Source: Streptomyces misionensis
GTDB taxonomy: Bacteria; Actinomycetota; Actinomycetes; Streptomycetales; Streptomycetaceae
Reading direction: 5' to 3'
Length of the DNA: 64,000 nucleotides
NCBI RefSeq assembly: GCF_900104815.1
Contig: NZ_FNTD01000004.1
Location: 2,930,501-2,994,500 of the forward strand
Every line of letters begins with the position of its first letter. Position 1 is the first letter of the stretch. The position numbers and the translations under genes are program-made. This document shows positions 8,966 through 17,528 of this stretch, in pieces. The notes below the pieces were generated by a model. It ran no database searches and was not told the DNA's origin. It was given only the letters and a program-made list of their open reading frames with translations.

Positions 8966-9664
8966 ATGACGGACGAGGGGGGTTCCCGGACGCCGCTGCT
9001 GGCGGGCCGGGGCCTGGTCAAGGCGCACGGCAGGACGCCGGCGCTGCGCGGCGCCTCGATCGCGCTGGCGGCCGGCGAGATCCTCGCCGTGACGGGGGCG
9101 AGCGGCAGCGGCAAGTCCACGCTGCTGCACCTGCTGGCGGGGATCGTCCGGCCGGACGAGGGTTCGGTGACGTACGCCGGGCAGCGGCTCGACCGGCTGC
9201 CGGAGCAGCGGCTGACCGAGCTGCGCCGCACCGACTTCGGCGTGGTCTTCCAGTTCGGGCAGCTGATCCCGGAGCTGACGGCCGTGGACAACGTGGGGCT
9301 GCCGCTGCTGCTGGCCGGGGCCTCCCGCGCCGAGGCCCGGCGGCGGGCGGGCGAGTGGCTGGAGCGGTTCGGGGTGCGCGGCCAGGAGGAGCTGCGGCCC
9401 GGGGAGCTGAGCGGCGGGCAGGCGCAGCGCGTGGCACTGGCCCGGGCGCTGGTGACCGGCCCCAAGGTGGTCTTCGCGGACGAGCCGACGGGCGCCCTGG
9501 ACTCGCTGGCGGGCGAGCAGGTGATGACGGCCCTGGCGCGCACGGCCCGCGAGGCGGGCACGGCGGTCCTGCTGATCACGCACGACGCGCAGATCGCGGC
9601 GTACGCGGACCGCGAGGTGCGGCTGAGCGACGGTCTGGTGCTCCCGGCGGAGGTGGCGGCGTGA
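8966..9664 (+). CDS. ABC transporter ATP-binding protein (MacB/LolD-like)
   Basis: 232-aa ATPase with Walker A GASGSGKST, Q-loop FQFGQLIPELT, signature LSGGQAQRVALARAL, Walker B VVFADEPT, D-loop GALDS and switch H in LITHDAQ. Start ATG 8966 follows AGGGGGG by 5 nt; an alternative ATG at 8945 overlaps the padR stop (ATGA). It pairs with the FtsX-type permease that begins in the next overlapping frame. The substrate is unknown; PadR control points to export of a toxic compound or lipid. Confidence 0.9.
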   Translation: MTDEGGSRTPLLAGRGLVKAHGRTPALRGASIALAAGEILAVTGASGSGKSTLLHLLAGIVRPDEGSVTYAGQRLDRLPEQRLTELRRTDFGVVFQFGQLIPELTAVDNVGLPLLLAGASRAEARRRAGEWLERFGVRGQEELRPGELSGGQAQRVALARALVTGPKVVFADEPTGALDSLAGEQVMTALARTAREAGTAVLLITHDAQIAAYADREVRLSDGLVLPAEVAA

Positions 9665-11025
9665 CGCGCCGGGCGCCGGGCGGCGCGATCGCGGCCGAGG
9701 CGCGGCTGGCCTGGCGGCTCGGCCGGGGCGCGGACCGGCGGGAGTGGTGGCGGGCCGCCCTGACCGCGGCCGGGGCCACGCTGGCGACGGGCGTCGCGCA
9801 GGCCGCCGTGGCACTGGCCTCGCTGCGGGGGCAGTACCACGTGTCCGTGGGCGGCGGTCTGCTGGACCGGCCGGGCGAGCGTTCGGGCGTGGTCCTCACC
9901 CTGCTCCTGCTGCTGGTGCCGGTGCTGGGGTTCCTCGGGCAGTGCGCCCGGATCGGTGCCGTGCACCGCGACCGCCGGCTGGCCGGGCTGCGGCTGGCCG
10001 GTGCCACCCCGGCCCAGGTGCGCCGGATCGCCGCGCTGGAGACCGGCCCGGCCTGTCTGCTGGGCTCGCTGCTCGCCACGGCCGCGGCCGCCCTGGTCCT
10101 GTCCCGGCTGTGGAGCGGCCCGCCGCCGGCGGCCTGGGCGGGCCTGGCGCTGGTCGCCCTCGCGGTGCCGGTGCTGGGCACGGCGGTGGCCCTGCTGGCG
10201 CTGCGCCGGCTGGTGGCGTCCCCGCTGGGCTGGGTGCGCCGGGTGCGGCCGCGCGACGGAGGACGGCGGTGGCCGCGCTACGCGGCCGGGCCGCTGATCG
10301 TCCTGCTGTCGGCGCTCTGCGCCTTCGGCGGTGCCCGCGGCCGGCTTCCGCTGGTGGTGTGCGCGCTGGTCGTCGCGGTCGGCGCGGGCACGGTGGGACT
10401 GGCCGGGGGCACCGCGCGGCTGGCCGGCCGGCTGGTGGCGCGGCGGGCCCGCACGGCGGCGGCGCTGATCGCGGCGGAGCGGCTGCGCGACGACCCGTGG
10501 GCCGCGGCCCGCACCCACGCGGCCGTGCTGCTGGTCACGGTGGTCGGCACCGGTTTCGTGGGGGTCCGGCAGGCGCTCCTCGCCGATCTGCACCGGATGC
10601 GCCGCGACCATCAGCTCGGCATGCCGATGGCCTTCTACACCACCGGCATCGCCCTGGCGGGCGCCGCGGTCCTCGTCGCCCTCGCGATCACCCTGTGCGG
10701 TCTCGCCGTCGGCACCGCGGAGTCGCTGGCGGCCCGCCGCCGGGGGCTGGCCGCGCAGCTCGCGGCCGGGGTGCCGAGGGCGGTGCTCGGCCGGGCGCTG
10801 CTGCTGGAGACGGCGCTGCCGCTGCTGCCCGCGGTGGTGCTGGCGGGCGCCGGGGGCATGGCGATCGGCACCTGGTACGCCGCGCTGACCGGCCCCGGCC
10901 TGGTCGTGCCGTACGCCGCCCTGCTGGTGCCGGTCCTCGTGTACGGCTGCTGTCTCGCGGCGGCGGCCACCGCGCTGCCGCTGCTGCGCCGCTCGGCGCG
11001 CCCGGCGGAGCTGCGGTACGCCTGA
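9661..11025 (+). CDS. FtsX-like ABC transporter permease
   Basis: 454-aa integral membrane protein. GTG 9661 overlaps the ATPase stop (GTGA), so the two are coupled. Hydrophobic segments include LTAAGATLATGVAQAAVALA, VLTLLLLLVPVLGFLG, PLIVLLSALCAFGG, MAFYTTGIALAGAAVLVALAI and LLVPVLVYGCCLAAAA. The RDRRLAGLRLAGATPAQVRRI and ARRRGLAAQLAAGVPRAVLGR stretches are the two FtsX-domain coupling regions. The downstream hairpin closes the three-gene operon. Confidence 0.85.
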   Translation: MTRRAPGGAIAAEARLAWRLGRGADRREWWRAALTAAGATLATGVAQAAVALASLRGQYHVSVGGGLLDRPGERSGVVLTLLLLLVPVLGFLGQCARIGAVHRDRRLAGLRLAGATPAQVRRIAALETGPACLLGSLLATAAAALVLSRLWSGPPPAAWAGLALVALAVPVLGTAVALLALRRLVASPLGWVRRVRPRDGGRRWPRYAAGPLIVLLSALCAFGGARGRLPLVVCALVVAVGAGTVGLAGGTARLAGRLVARRARTAAALIAAERLRDDPWAAARTHAAVLLVTVVGTGFVGVRQALLADLHRMRRDHQLGMPMAFYTTGIALAGAAVLVALAITLCGLAVGTAESLAARRRGLAAQLAAGVPRAVLGRALLLETALPLLPAVVLAGAGGMAIGTWYAALTGPGLVVPYAALLVPVLVYGCCLAAAATALPLLRRSARPAELRYA

Positions 11026-11050
11026 CGCGCGCGGGACCGGGTGCGCGGGC

Positions 11051-11101
11051 ACGGCCGTACGGTCCCGGGGGCGCGGGGGGCTCCCGGGGCCGTACGGCCG
11101 T
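11051..11101. terminator. Bidirectional hairpin terminator
   Basis: A 19-bp stem with one G-U pair (ACGGCCGTACGGTCCCGGG and complement) and a 13-nt loop, between the convergent permease and HNH genes. Confidence 0.75.
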
Positions 11102-11124
11102 CGGATGCGCGAAGGCCCGGATCG

Positions 11125-11661
11125 TCAGGCTGAGATGCCGTCGATCCGGGCCATGGCGTCGTCCGCGCCGTACGGCTGGAGGTAGGGCAGCCAGCGCGGG
11201 TCCCTGTGGCCGGTGCCGATGATGCGCCAGGCCAGACCGGTGGGCGGGGCCGGTTTGTGGCGCAGGCGCCAGCCGAGTTCGACGAGGTGGCGGTCGGCCT
11301 TCACGTGGTTGCAGCGGCGGCAGGATGCCACCACGTTGTCCCAGACGTGCTTGCCCCCGCGACTGCGCGGGATGACGTGGTCGACGCTGGTTGCGACGCC
11401 ACCGCAGTACATGCACCGGCCCCCGTCCCGCGCGAAGAGCGCACGACGGGTCAGAGGTACGGGCCCCCGATAGGGGACCCGGACGAATCGCTTGAGCCGG
11501 ACCACGCTGGGTGCGGGGACTGTGACGGTCGCGCTGTGCATATAGGCGCCGGATTCCTCGAGGGAGACGGCCTTGTTCTCCAGGACGAGGACGAGCGCGC
11601 GGCGGAGCGGTACGACGCCGAGCGGCTCGTACGACGCGTTGAGGACCAGGACATGCGGCAC
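11125..11661 (-). CDS. HNH endonuclease family protein
   Basis: 178-aa protein with an HNH nuclease fold: zinc-binding CMYCGG, then DHVIPRSRGG, then CRRCNHVKADR. N-terminal VPHVLVLNASYEPLGVVPLRRALVLVL is conserved in actinobacterial homologues. Starting at GTG 11661 with AAGGAGG 5 nt upstream is better supported than the longer frame from 11784, whose extension is low-complexity. This is a widespread housekeeping-like member of the family; its in vivo substrate is not established. Confidence 0.88.
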   Translation of the reverse strand: MPHVLVLNASYEPLGVVPLRRALVLVLENKAVSLEESGAYMHSATVTVPAPSVVRLKRFVRVPYRGPVPLTRRALFARDGGRCMYCGGVATSVDHVIPRSRGGKHVWDNVVASCRRCNHVKADRHLVELGWRLRHKPAPPTGLAWRIIGTGHRDPRWLPYLQPYGADDAMARIDGISA

Positions 11662-11850
11662 GGGTGCCTCCTTGGGCGTCGGCGGCGCGTGGCTCGCGCC
11701 GGGACGATCTGCAGCCAGTCTCCCCTCATGCCTGGTGGCGGCGCCACCATGTCCCGGTAACGGGCTGGGAGTGTTTTCGACCACAGGTGATTCATCCCCC
11801 GTTTCACCGCCTGTTCAAGCCAGGGTGAGCCGTGTCTCTCCTGCGCCCCT

Positions 11851-11870
11851 CCTTGGCGGATCCGCCAAGG
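11851..11870. promoter_or_regulatory. 20-bp perfect palindrome in a divergent intergenic region
   Basis: CCTTGGCGGATCCGCCAAGG is fully self-complementary with no loop. It lies between the HNH gene (start 11661) and the mscS gene (start 11985). A loop-free palindrome is better explained as a dimeric repressor site than as a terminator. The rest of 11662-11984 shows no ORF or other motif I can support. Confidence 0.45.
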
Positions 11871-11984
11871 GCACACACAATGCCCCGTTAGTGTGGTGGT
11901 CCTGTCCGACCGGTGGTCCTTTCGTGATCTCGCAGCCCTTGACCGCCCCGCCGGTGCGGACGCGCAGCACTGGAGGTACCTGCC

Positions 11985-13094
11985 GTGTCGTCCTTGCCCG
12001 TGGTCCTGACGGCCGCCGGTGCGTCACCGTCCCCGTCGCCGTCGCCGTCCGGTACGGCGCCGGCCGTGCCGACGCTCCAGGACGCCCAGGAGAGCGCGAC
12101 GAACGCGGCGAGCTGGGTCGAGGAGAACTGGTCGACCTGGCTCGCGATGGGTCTGCAGATCCTGCTGATCATCGTGGTGGCGGTGGCGCTGCGCGCGGTG
12201 GTGCGGCGGGCGATCACCAAGCTGATCGAGCGGATGGCGCGCACCGCGCAGGCCGTGGACGGCACCGCGCTGGGCGGGCTGCTGGTCAACGCGGAGCGAC
12301 GGCGGCAGCGTTCGGCGGCGATCGGGTCCGTGCTGCGCTCGGTGGCGAGCTTCCTGATCCTGGGCACGGCGGCACTGATGGTGCTGTCCACCTTCAAGAT
12401 CAACCTGGCTCCGCTGCTGGCGTCGGCCGGTGTGGCCGGTGTGGCGATCGGTTTCGGCGCGCGCAACCTCGTCACGGACTTCCTCTCCGGCGTGTTCATG
12501 ATCCTGGAGGACCAGTACGGCGTCGGTGACGTGATCGACGCGGGCGTGGCCACCGGCGAGGTGATCGAGGTGGGCCTGCGCGTGACCAAGCTGCGCGGCT
12601 CCGACGGCGAGATCTGGTACGTCCGCAACGGCGAGGTCAAGCGGATCGGCAACCTCTCCCAGGGCTGGGCGACGGCCGGGGTCGACGTGACCGTGCGGGC
12701 GAGCGAGGACCTGGACCGGGTCAAGGCGACGCTGGACGAGGTCGCCGAGAAGATGAGCAAGGAAGAGCCCTGGAACGAGCTGCTGTGGGGCCCGATCGAG
12801 GTGCTCGGCCTGGACTCGGTCCTCATCGACTCCATGGTGGTGCGCCTGTCGGCCAAGACGATGCCGGGCAAGTCGGTGACGGTCGAGCGCGAGCTGCGCT
12901 GGCGGGTCAAGCGCGCCTTCGACGCGGCGAGCATCCGGATCGTCGGCGGCGCCACGGCCGTCGAGGACGTCGAGGACACCCCGGACCCCACCGCCACGGT
13001 GGCCGCCCCCTCCGCCTTCTCCAACGCCGACTCGCCGCAGTCCGCGGCGGCGACACCGATCACCACCCAGCGGACGGCTCCGCCGCGGAAGTAG
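11985..13094 (+). CDS. Mechanosensitive ion channel, MscS family
   Basis: 369-aa membrane channel that opens under membrane tension to release solutes. A Pro/Ser-rich N-terminus (SPSPSPSPSG) precedes TM1 (MGLQILLIIVVAVALRAVV), TM2 (AIGSVLRSVASFLILGTAAL) and the pore helix with GVAGVAIGFGARNLVTDFLSGVFMILEDQYGVGD, the MscS signature. The beta domain follows (GEVIEVGLRVTKLRGSDGEIWYVRNGEV) and the C-terminus is a Thr/Pro tail. GTG 11985 follows GGAGG by 8 nt. Confidence 0.92.
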   Translation: MSSLPVVLTAAGASPSPSPSPSGTAPAVPTLQDAQESATNAASWVEENWSTWLAMGLQILLIIVVAVALRAVVRRAITKLIERMARTAQAVDGTALGGLLVNAERRRQRSAAIGSVLRSVASFLILGTAALMVLSTFKINLAPLLASAGVAGVAIGFGARNLVTDFLSGVFMILEDQYGVGDVIDAGVATGEVIEVGLRVTKLRGSDGEIWYVRNGEVKRIGNLSQGWATAGVDVTVRASEDLDRVKATLDEVAEKMSKEEPWNELLWGPIEVLGLDSVLIDSMVVRLSAKTMPGKSVTVERELRWRVKRAFDAASIRIVGGATAVEDVEDTPDPTATVAAPSAFSNADSPQSAAATPITTQRTAPPRK

Positions 13095-13228
13095 GGGAAC
13101 GGTTCAGCACGCTCGTTCGAGTGAGGGGTGGGGCATTCCGGCGCGGTGGCGCTCGGGGTGCCCCATCGTTCTGCCGGGGCGCCCGGAGCGGGCTTAGCCT
13201 GGCATCGATGCGACAAGGAGAACGAGCG

Positions 13229-13849
13229 ATGAGCGCCGGACCTCTCGTGGAGCCGATGATGACGCAGGACCCCATCGATCTGCTGATCGCGTTCGAGAAG
13301 GCGTCGGTGGCGCCGATTCGACCCGAGTACGTCGAGGGGACGGTCATCGTGCCGCCGCAGCCGGATTACAACCACAGCAAGGGAGCAGTCAAGCTCACCT
13401 TCCAGCTTCACATGGCCGGACTCGATCTGGCGGGTATGGGCATGGGCTTCCGCGCGGCCCACCAAGACGGCAGCACCATGGCACTGGTGATCCCCGACTT
13501 CTACATCTTGCGCCGTGAGCCGACCGAACTGGACAGCTCATATCTCAGGGTTCACAAGGGTTGGTACCCGATCGGCATGATCGCCTTGGTCGGCGAGGTC
13601 ACGTCGTCCAACCACGCCATCGACACGGGCGCCAAACTGGCCACCTACGCCGCCGCCGGAATTCCGGTCTACGTCCTGATCAACCGCGAGACGAGGACGG
13701 CCCACTGCTACACCGGACCGTCCCTTCCCGGTGACAACCCCGCCGAGGCCTACTACACGCACGACACCGAAGTCGACCTCGGCGACCCCCTCCCGCTGCC
13801 CGCGCCGTACCCCGCCCTCGACACCAGCCCCTTCCTCGTGGCCGGCTGA
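13229..13849 (+). CDS. Uma2 family (DUF820) protein
   Basis: 206-aa protein with the restriction-endonuclease-like Uma2 fold: YVEGTVIVPPQPDYNHSKGAV (Glu in the first motif), VIPDFYILRRE (PD core) and ALVGEVTSSNHAIDTGAKLATYAAAGIPVYVLIN (ExxS core with K). Families of this type are numerous in Streptomyces and mostly uncharacterised. Start ATG 13229 follows AAGGAG by 8 nt rather than the upstream ATG at 13208, which lacks a site. Confidence 0.85.
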   Translation: MSAGPLVEPMMTQDPIDLLIAFEKASVAPIRPEYVEGTVIVPPQPDYNHSKGAVKLTFQLHMAGLDLAGMGMGFRAAHQDGSTMALVIPDFYILRREPTELDSSYLRVHKGWYPIGMIALVGEVTSSNHAIDTGAKLATYAAAGIPVYVLINRETRTAHCYTGPSLPGDNPAEAYYTHDTEVDLGDPLPLPAPYPALDTSPFLVAG

Positions 13850-13902
13850 GACACCCTCCGCGACCCGAGGTAACGACTCTGTTGCCTCACGGCTCCCGCG
13901 TA

Positions 13903-13956
13903 TTGACGCCCCCTGCGCACCGGGCTTACGTTCGGCCGCAATAGGAAAGTTTCCTA
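13903..13956 (+). promoter_or_regulatory. csn operon promoter and CsnR-type operator
   Basis: TTGACG (13903-13908) and TACGTT (13927-13932) are 18 bp apart. The perfect palindrome TAGGAAAGTTTCCTA (13942-13956) lies just downstream of the expected transcription start. GGAAAGTTTCC-type palindromes are the operators of ROK repressors, including CsnR of S. lividans. The position suggests CsnR autorepression of the whole operon. Confidence 0.8.
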
Positions 13957-13980
13957 ACAGTGAGGCAGGTGTCGACCCCC

Positions 13981-15192
13981 ATGGCAGGAACCGCCGGTAC
14001 GCCGGGCACCCCGCGCGTGCTGCGCGCCATGAACGACCGGGCCGCACTCGATCTGCTGCTGGAGCACGGGCCGCTGACCCGGACCCGGATCGGCAATCTG
14101 ACGGGACTGTCCAAGCCCACCGCCTCCCAGCTGCTGGCCCGGCTGGAGGCGGCCGGGCTGGTACGGGTGACCGGGACCAGTGCCGGACGGCCGGGGCCCA
14201 GCGCCCAGCTCTACGCGGTGAACCCGCGCGCCGCCCACGCCGCCGGGCTCGACGTCACCCCGGACCGCATCCGCGCCGCCGTCGCCGACATCACCGGCCG
14301 CACGGTCGGCGAGTACGAGCTGCCCACCCCCGGCCGGCGCCCCGCGCAGCCCGTCGTACGGCAGGTCACCGACGCCCTCGACGGCGCCGTGAAGGCGGCC
14401 GGCCTCGCGCGCGGCGAGGTGCACCGGCTGGTCATCGGGACACCCGGCGCGTTCGACCCGAACACCGGGCGGCTGCGGTACGCCTCGCACCTGCCCGGCT
14501 GGCACTCCCCCACGCTGCTCGACGAGCTGGCCGCCGCGCTGCCGATGCCGGTCGAGTACGAGAACGACGTCAACCTCGTCGCCCTCGCCGAACAGCGGCT
14601 CGGCGCCACCCGCGGCCACGGGGACTTCGTGCTGCTGTGGAACGAGGAGGGCCTCGGCGCCGCCCTGGTGCTCGGCGGCCGGCTGCACCGCGGCTGGACC
14701 GGCGGCGCCGGCGAGGTCGGTTTCCTGCCGGTGCCGGGCGCGCCCCTGGTGCGGCAGGTGACCCGGGCCAACAGCGGCGGTTACCAGGAGCTGGCCGGCG
14801 CCCAGGAGGTGCCGAAGCTGGCCCGCGCGCTCGGCGTCCCCGACGTGCCGTCGGGGCCGTACACCGAGGTCGCCGCGGAGCTGCTGGCGCGCGCCGCCGA
14901 CCACGCGGGCGGGCCGCACCGGGCGCTGCTGGAGTCCTACGCGACCCGGCTCGCCACCGGTCTCGCCTCGCTGGTCTCGGTCCTCGATCCCGAGCTGGTC
15001 GTGCTCAGCGGCTCCGCGCTGACCGCCGGCGGCGAGGTGCTGCGCGCCCTCGTCCAGGCCGAGCTGGCGGAGCTGGCCGCGGCCCGCCCCCGGCTCGTCC
15101 TCGGTGACATCCGTGAACACCCGGTGCTGCGCGGTGCGTTGGAGGCCGCGCTCGCCACGACCCGCGACGAGGTGTTCGACACCTCGCGCTAG
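13981..15192 (+). CDS. csnR: ROK-family transcriptional repressor CsnR
   Basis: N-terminal winged helix (AALDLLLEHGPLTRTRIGNLTGLSKPTASQLLARLE) followed by the ROK sugar-kinase-like domain (HRLVIGTPGAF, YENDVNLVALAEQRLG, WTGGAGEVGFLPV). In S. coelicolor and S. lividans the homologue represses chitosanase and the chitosan-oligosaccharide uptake operon until glucosamine oligomers are present. The catalytic zinc site of ROK kinases is not evident, consistent with a regulator. Starts possible are ATG 13981, GTG 13969 and GTG 13960; I choose ATG, with GAGGCAGG 11 nt upstream. Confidence 0.85.
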   Translation: MAGTAGTPGTPRVLRAMNDRAALDLLLEHGPLTRTRIGNLTGLSKPTASQLLARLEAAGLVRVTGTSAGRPGPSAQLYAVNPRAAHAAGLDVTPDRIRAAVADITGRTVGEYELPTPGRRPAQPVVRQVTDALDGAVKAAGLARGEVHRLVIGTPGAFDPNTGRLRYASHLPGWHSPTLLDELAAALPMPVEYENDVNLVALAEQRLGATRGHGDFVLLWNEEGLGAALVLGGRLHRGWTGGAGEVGFLPVPGAPLVRQVTRANSGGYQELAGAQEVPKLARALGVPDVPSGPYTEVAAELLARAADHAGGPHRALLESYATRLATGLASLVSVLDPELVVLSGSALTAGGEVLRALVQAELAELAAARPRLVLGDIREHPVLRGALEAALATTRDEVFDTSR

Positions 15193-15237
15193 AGCACGCG
15201 TCCTCCCCTTCCCTACCCGCCCCCGGGAGACCTCGCC

Positions 15238-16581
15238 ATGCCCACAGCGACGCGCAGAGCCGGCGGACCAGCCGCGCTCGCCCTGACCGTCTCCGTCGTG
15301 CTGCTCGGCGCCGCGTGCACCGGGCAGTCCGGCGCGGGCGCCACGGACGACCCCACCAAGGACACGACCATCACCTTCTGGCACGCCTGGAGCGCGCCGA
15401 ACGAGGTCCGGGCCGTCACGTCCCTGGTCGCCGGCTTCGAGAAGGCGCACCCCAACATCCATGTGCGCGTCGTCGGCGACATGACCGACGACAAGATCAA
15501 CCAGGCGCTGCGCGCCGGTGGCGACCGGGCCCCCGACGTCGTCTCCTCGTTCACCACCAACAACGTGGGCAAGTTCTGCTCCTCGGGCGCGCTCGTCGAT
15601 CTGGACCCCTTCCTGAAGAAGGACGGCATCGACGCGGCCACGACCTTCCCCAGGGCGATGAACGAGTACACCCGGTTCGACGGGAACCGGTGCACCCTGC
15701 CGCTGCTCGGGGACGCGTACGGGCTGTACTACAACAAGACGGCGTTCCGGAAGGCCGGCATAGCCCGGCCGCCCAGGACCTGGAGCGAGTTCGAGGCCGA
15801 CGCCGAGAAGCTGACGATTCCGGCGGGGGACTCCTACCGGCAGCTCGGTTTCATGCCGGACTACCACGGCTGGGAGACCACCACCGAGCACTACCTCGCG
15901 CAGTTCTCCCCGACGTACTTCGACGCGAAGGGGAAGTCGCGGGTGGCCACCGACCCCGCCTTCCGGCAGGGGTTCGCGCTGCAGAAGCGGCTCGTGGACG
16001 AACTCGGCGGATTCCGGCGGCTGGAGCGGTTCCGGTCCACCCTCGGCGACGAGTGGGGCCCCAGGCACCCCTTCCACACCGGCCAGGTGGCCATGCAGCT
16101 GGACGGCGAGTGGCGGCTCGGCATGGCCGAGGCGGCCAAGCCGGACTTCGAGATCGGCGTCGCCCCGCTGCCCGTACCGGACGGCAGTGAGGACCAGTAC
16201 GGCAAGGGGTACATCACCGGCACCGTCACCGGCATCGCCGCCACCAGCCACCGGCAGAACGCCGCCTGGGAGTTCGTCAAGTACATCACCACGGACACGG
16301 ACGCCGTGGTCGGCTTCGCCAACGACATCCACAACGTGCCCTCCACCCTCGCCGCCCTCAAGTCCCCGAAGCTCAGGTACGAACCGCGTTTCAAGACCTT
16401 CCTGGACATCGCCGCGAACCCCCGCTCCACCACCACCCCGCCCTCCGTCAACGGCGGCCAGTACCTGGTGACCATCCAGCAGTTGGGCTACGACTACGAG
16501 AGCGGCAAGGTCGGGGATCTGCGCGCCGGTCTGAAGAAGGCGGCCGCGCAGATCGACACGGACATCGCGCAGGCGGAGTAG
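15238..16581 (+). CDS. csnE: Chitosan-oligosaccharide ABC transporter, solute-binding lipoprotein
   Basis: 447-aa family-1 extracellular binding protein. The N-terminus has a positively charged start and lipobox LLGAAC, so it is anchored as a lipoprotein on Cys27 or close to it. ITFWHAWSAPNEVRAV, WSEFEADAEKLT and GKGYITGTVTGIAATSH are typical for sugar-binding members. Start ATG 15238 follows GGGAG by 8 nt, 45 nt after csnR. The ligand assignment (glucosamine oligomers) rests on synteny with the S. coelicolor csnR-K operon. Confidence 0.85.
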   Translation: MPTATRRAGGPAALALTVSVVLLGAACTGQSGAGATDDPTKDTTITFWHAWSAPNEVRAVTSLVAGFEKAHPNIHVRVVGDMTDDKINQALRAGGDRAPDVVSSFTTNNVGKFCSSGALVDLDPFLKKDGIDAATTFPRAMNEYTRFDGNRCTLPLLGDAYGLYYNKTAFRKAGIARPPRTWSEFEADAEKLTIPAGDSYRQLGFMPDYHGWETTTEHYLAQFSPTYFDAKGKSRVATDPAFRQGFALQKRLVDELGGFRRLERFRSTLGDEWGPRHPFHTGQVAMQLDGEWRLGMAEAAKPDFEIGVAPLPVPDGSEDQYGKGYITGTVTGIAATSHRQNAAWEFVKYITTDTDAVVGFANDIHNVPSTLAALKSPKLRYEPRFKTFLDIAANPRSTTTPPSVNGGQYLVTIQQLGYDYESGKVGDLRAGLKKAAAQIDTDIAQAE

Positions 16582-16584
16582 CCG

Positions 16585-17526
16585 ATGACCGCGGTCACTC
16601 TCGCCGCCAAGCGCCGCCGCGCGGCGCTGCGCACGCTCGGCTTCCTGTCACCCTGGCTGATCGGCTTCGCGGTGTTCTTCGCGTACCCGCTGGTCTCGAC
16701 GCTCTACTTCTCGTTCATGCACTACGACGGCTTCCGGCCGCCGGTCTGGAGCGGCGGGAAGAACTGGTCCTACGTCTTCACCCACTACCCGCTGTTCTGG
16801 CCCGCCCTGCGCAACACCCTGTGGCTGGTCGTGGTGATGGTGACCCTGCGCGTGGTGTTCGGGCTGGGCGTCGGACTGCTGATCACGAAGATCAAGACGG
16901 GTACCGGGGTCTTCCGCACCCTGTTCTACCTGCCCTACCTCGCCCCGCCGGTCGCGGCCACCATGGCCTTCGCCTTCCTCCTCAACCCCGGTACCGGGCC
17001 GGTCGATTCGATCCTGGGCGAGATCGGGATACCGGCCCCGGGCTGGTTCAACGACCCCGCGTGGTCCAAGCCGGCGCTGACCCTGCTGGCGCTGTGGGGC
17101 GTCGGCGACCTCATGGTGATCTTCATGGCCGCGCTGCTCGACGTGCCGGCCGAGCAGTACGAGGCGGCCGAGCTGGACGGCGCCTCCGCGTGGCAGCGCT
17201 TCCGGTACGTCACCCTGCCGAACATCTCCCCCATCGTGATGTTCGCCGTGGTCACCGGGGTCATCCAGACCATGCAGTACTACACGCAGCCGCTGATCGC
17301 GGGAAAGGTCGCCTCCGGGGTGATCCAGGGCGCCGGCACCCAGTTCGAGCCCGGCTACCCGGACAAGTCCACGCTCACCCTGCCCCAGCTCGTCTACAAC
17401 CTCGGTTTCCAGCGCTTCGACTACGGCGCCGCGTGTGTCGTCGCCCTCGTCCTCTTCGCCCTGTCGATGGCGTTCACCGCACTTCTGATGCGGCGCCGGG
17501 GCGGTCTGATCCAGGCAGGTGACTGA
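16585..17526 (+). CDS. csnF: Sugar ABC transporter permease
   Basis: 313-aa membrane protein with six predicted helices, from LSPWLIGFAVFFAYPLVSTLYF to ALVLFALSMAFTALL, and the MalF-type EAA loop EQYEAAELDGASAWQRFRYVT. It starts 3 nt after the csnE stop. No ATPase is encoded in the operon; Streptomyces carbohydrate importers of this class use the shared ATPase MsiK. Confidence 0.88.
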   Translation: MTAVTLAAKRRRAALRTLGFLSPWLIGFAVFFAYPLVSTLYFSFMHYDGFRPPVWSGGKNWSYVFTHYPLFWPALRNTLWLVVVMVTLRVVFGLGVGLLITKIKTGTGVFRTLFYLPYLAPPVAATMAFAFLLNPGTGPVDSILGEIGIPAPGWFNDPAWSKPALTLLALWGVGDLMVIFMAALLDVPAEQYEAAELDGASAWQRFRYVTLPNISPIVMFAVVTGVIQTMQYYTQPLIAGKVASGVIQGAGTQFEPGYPDKSTLTLPQLVYNLGFQRFDYGAACVVALVLFALSMAFTALLMRRRGGLIQAGD

Positions 17527-17528
17527 CG

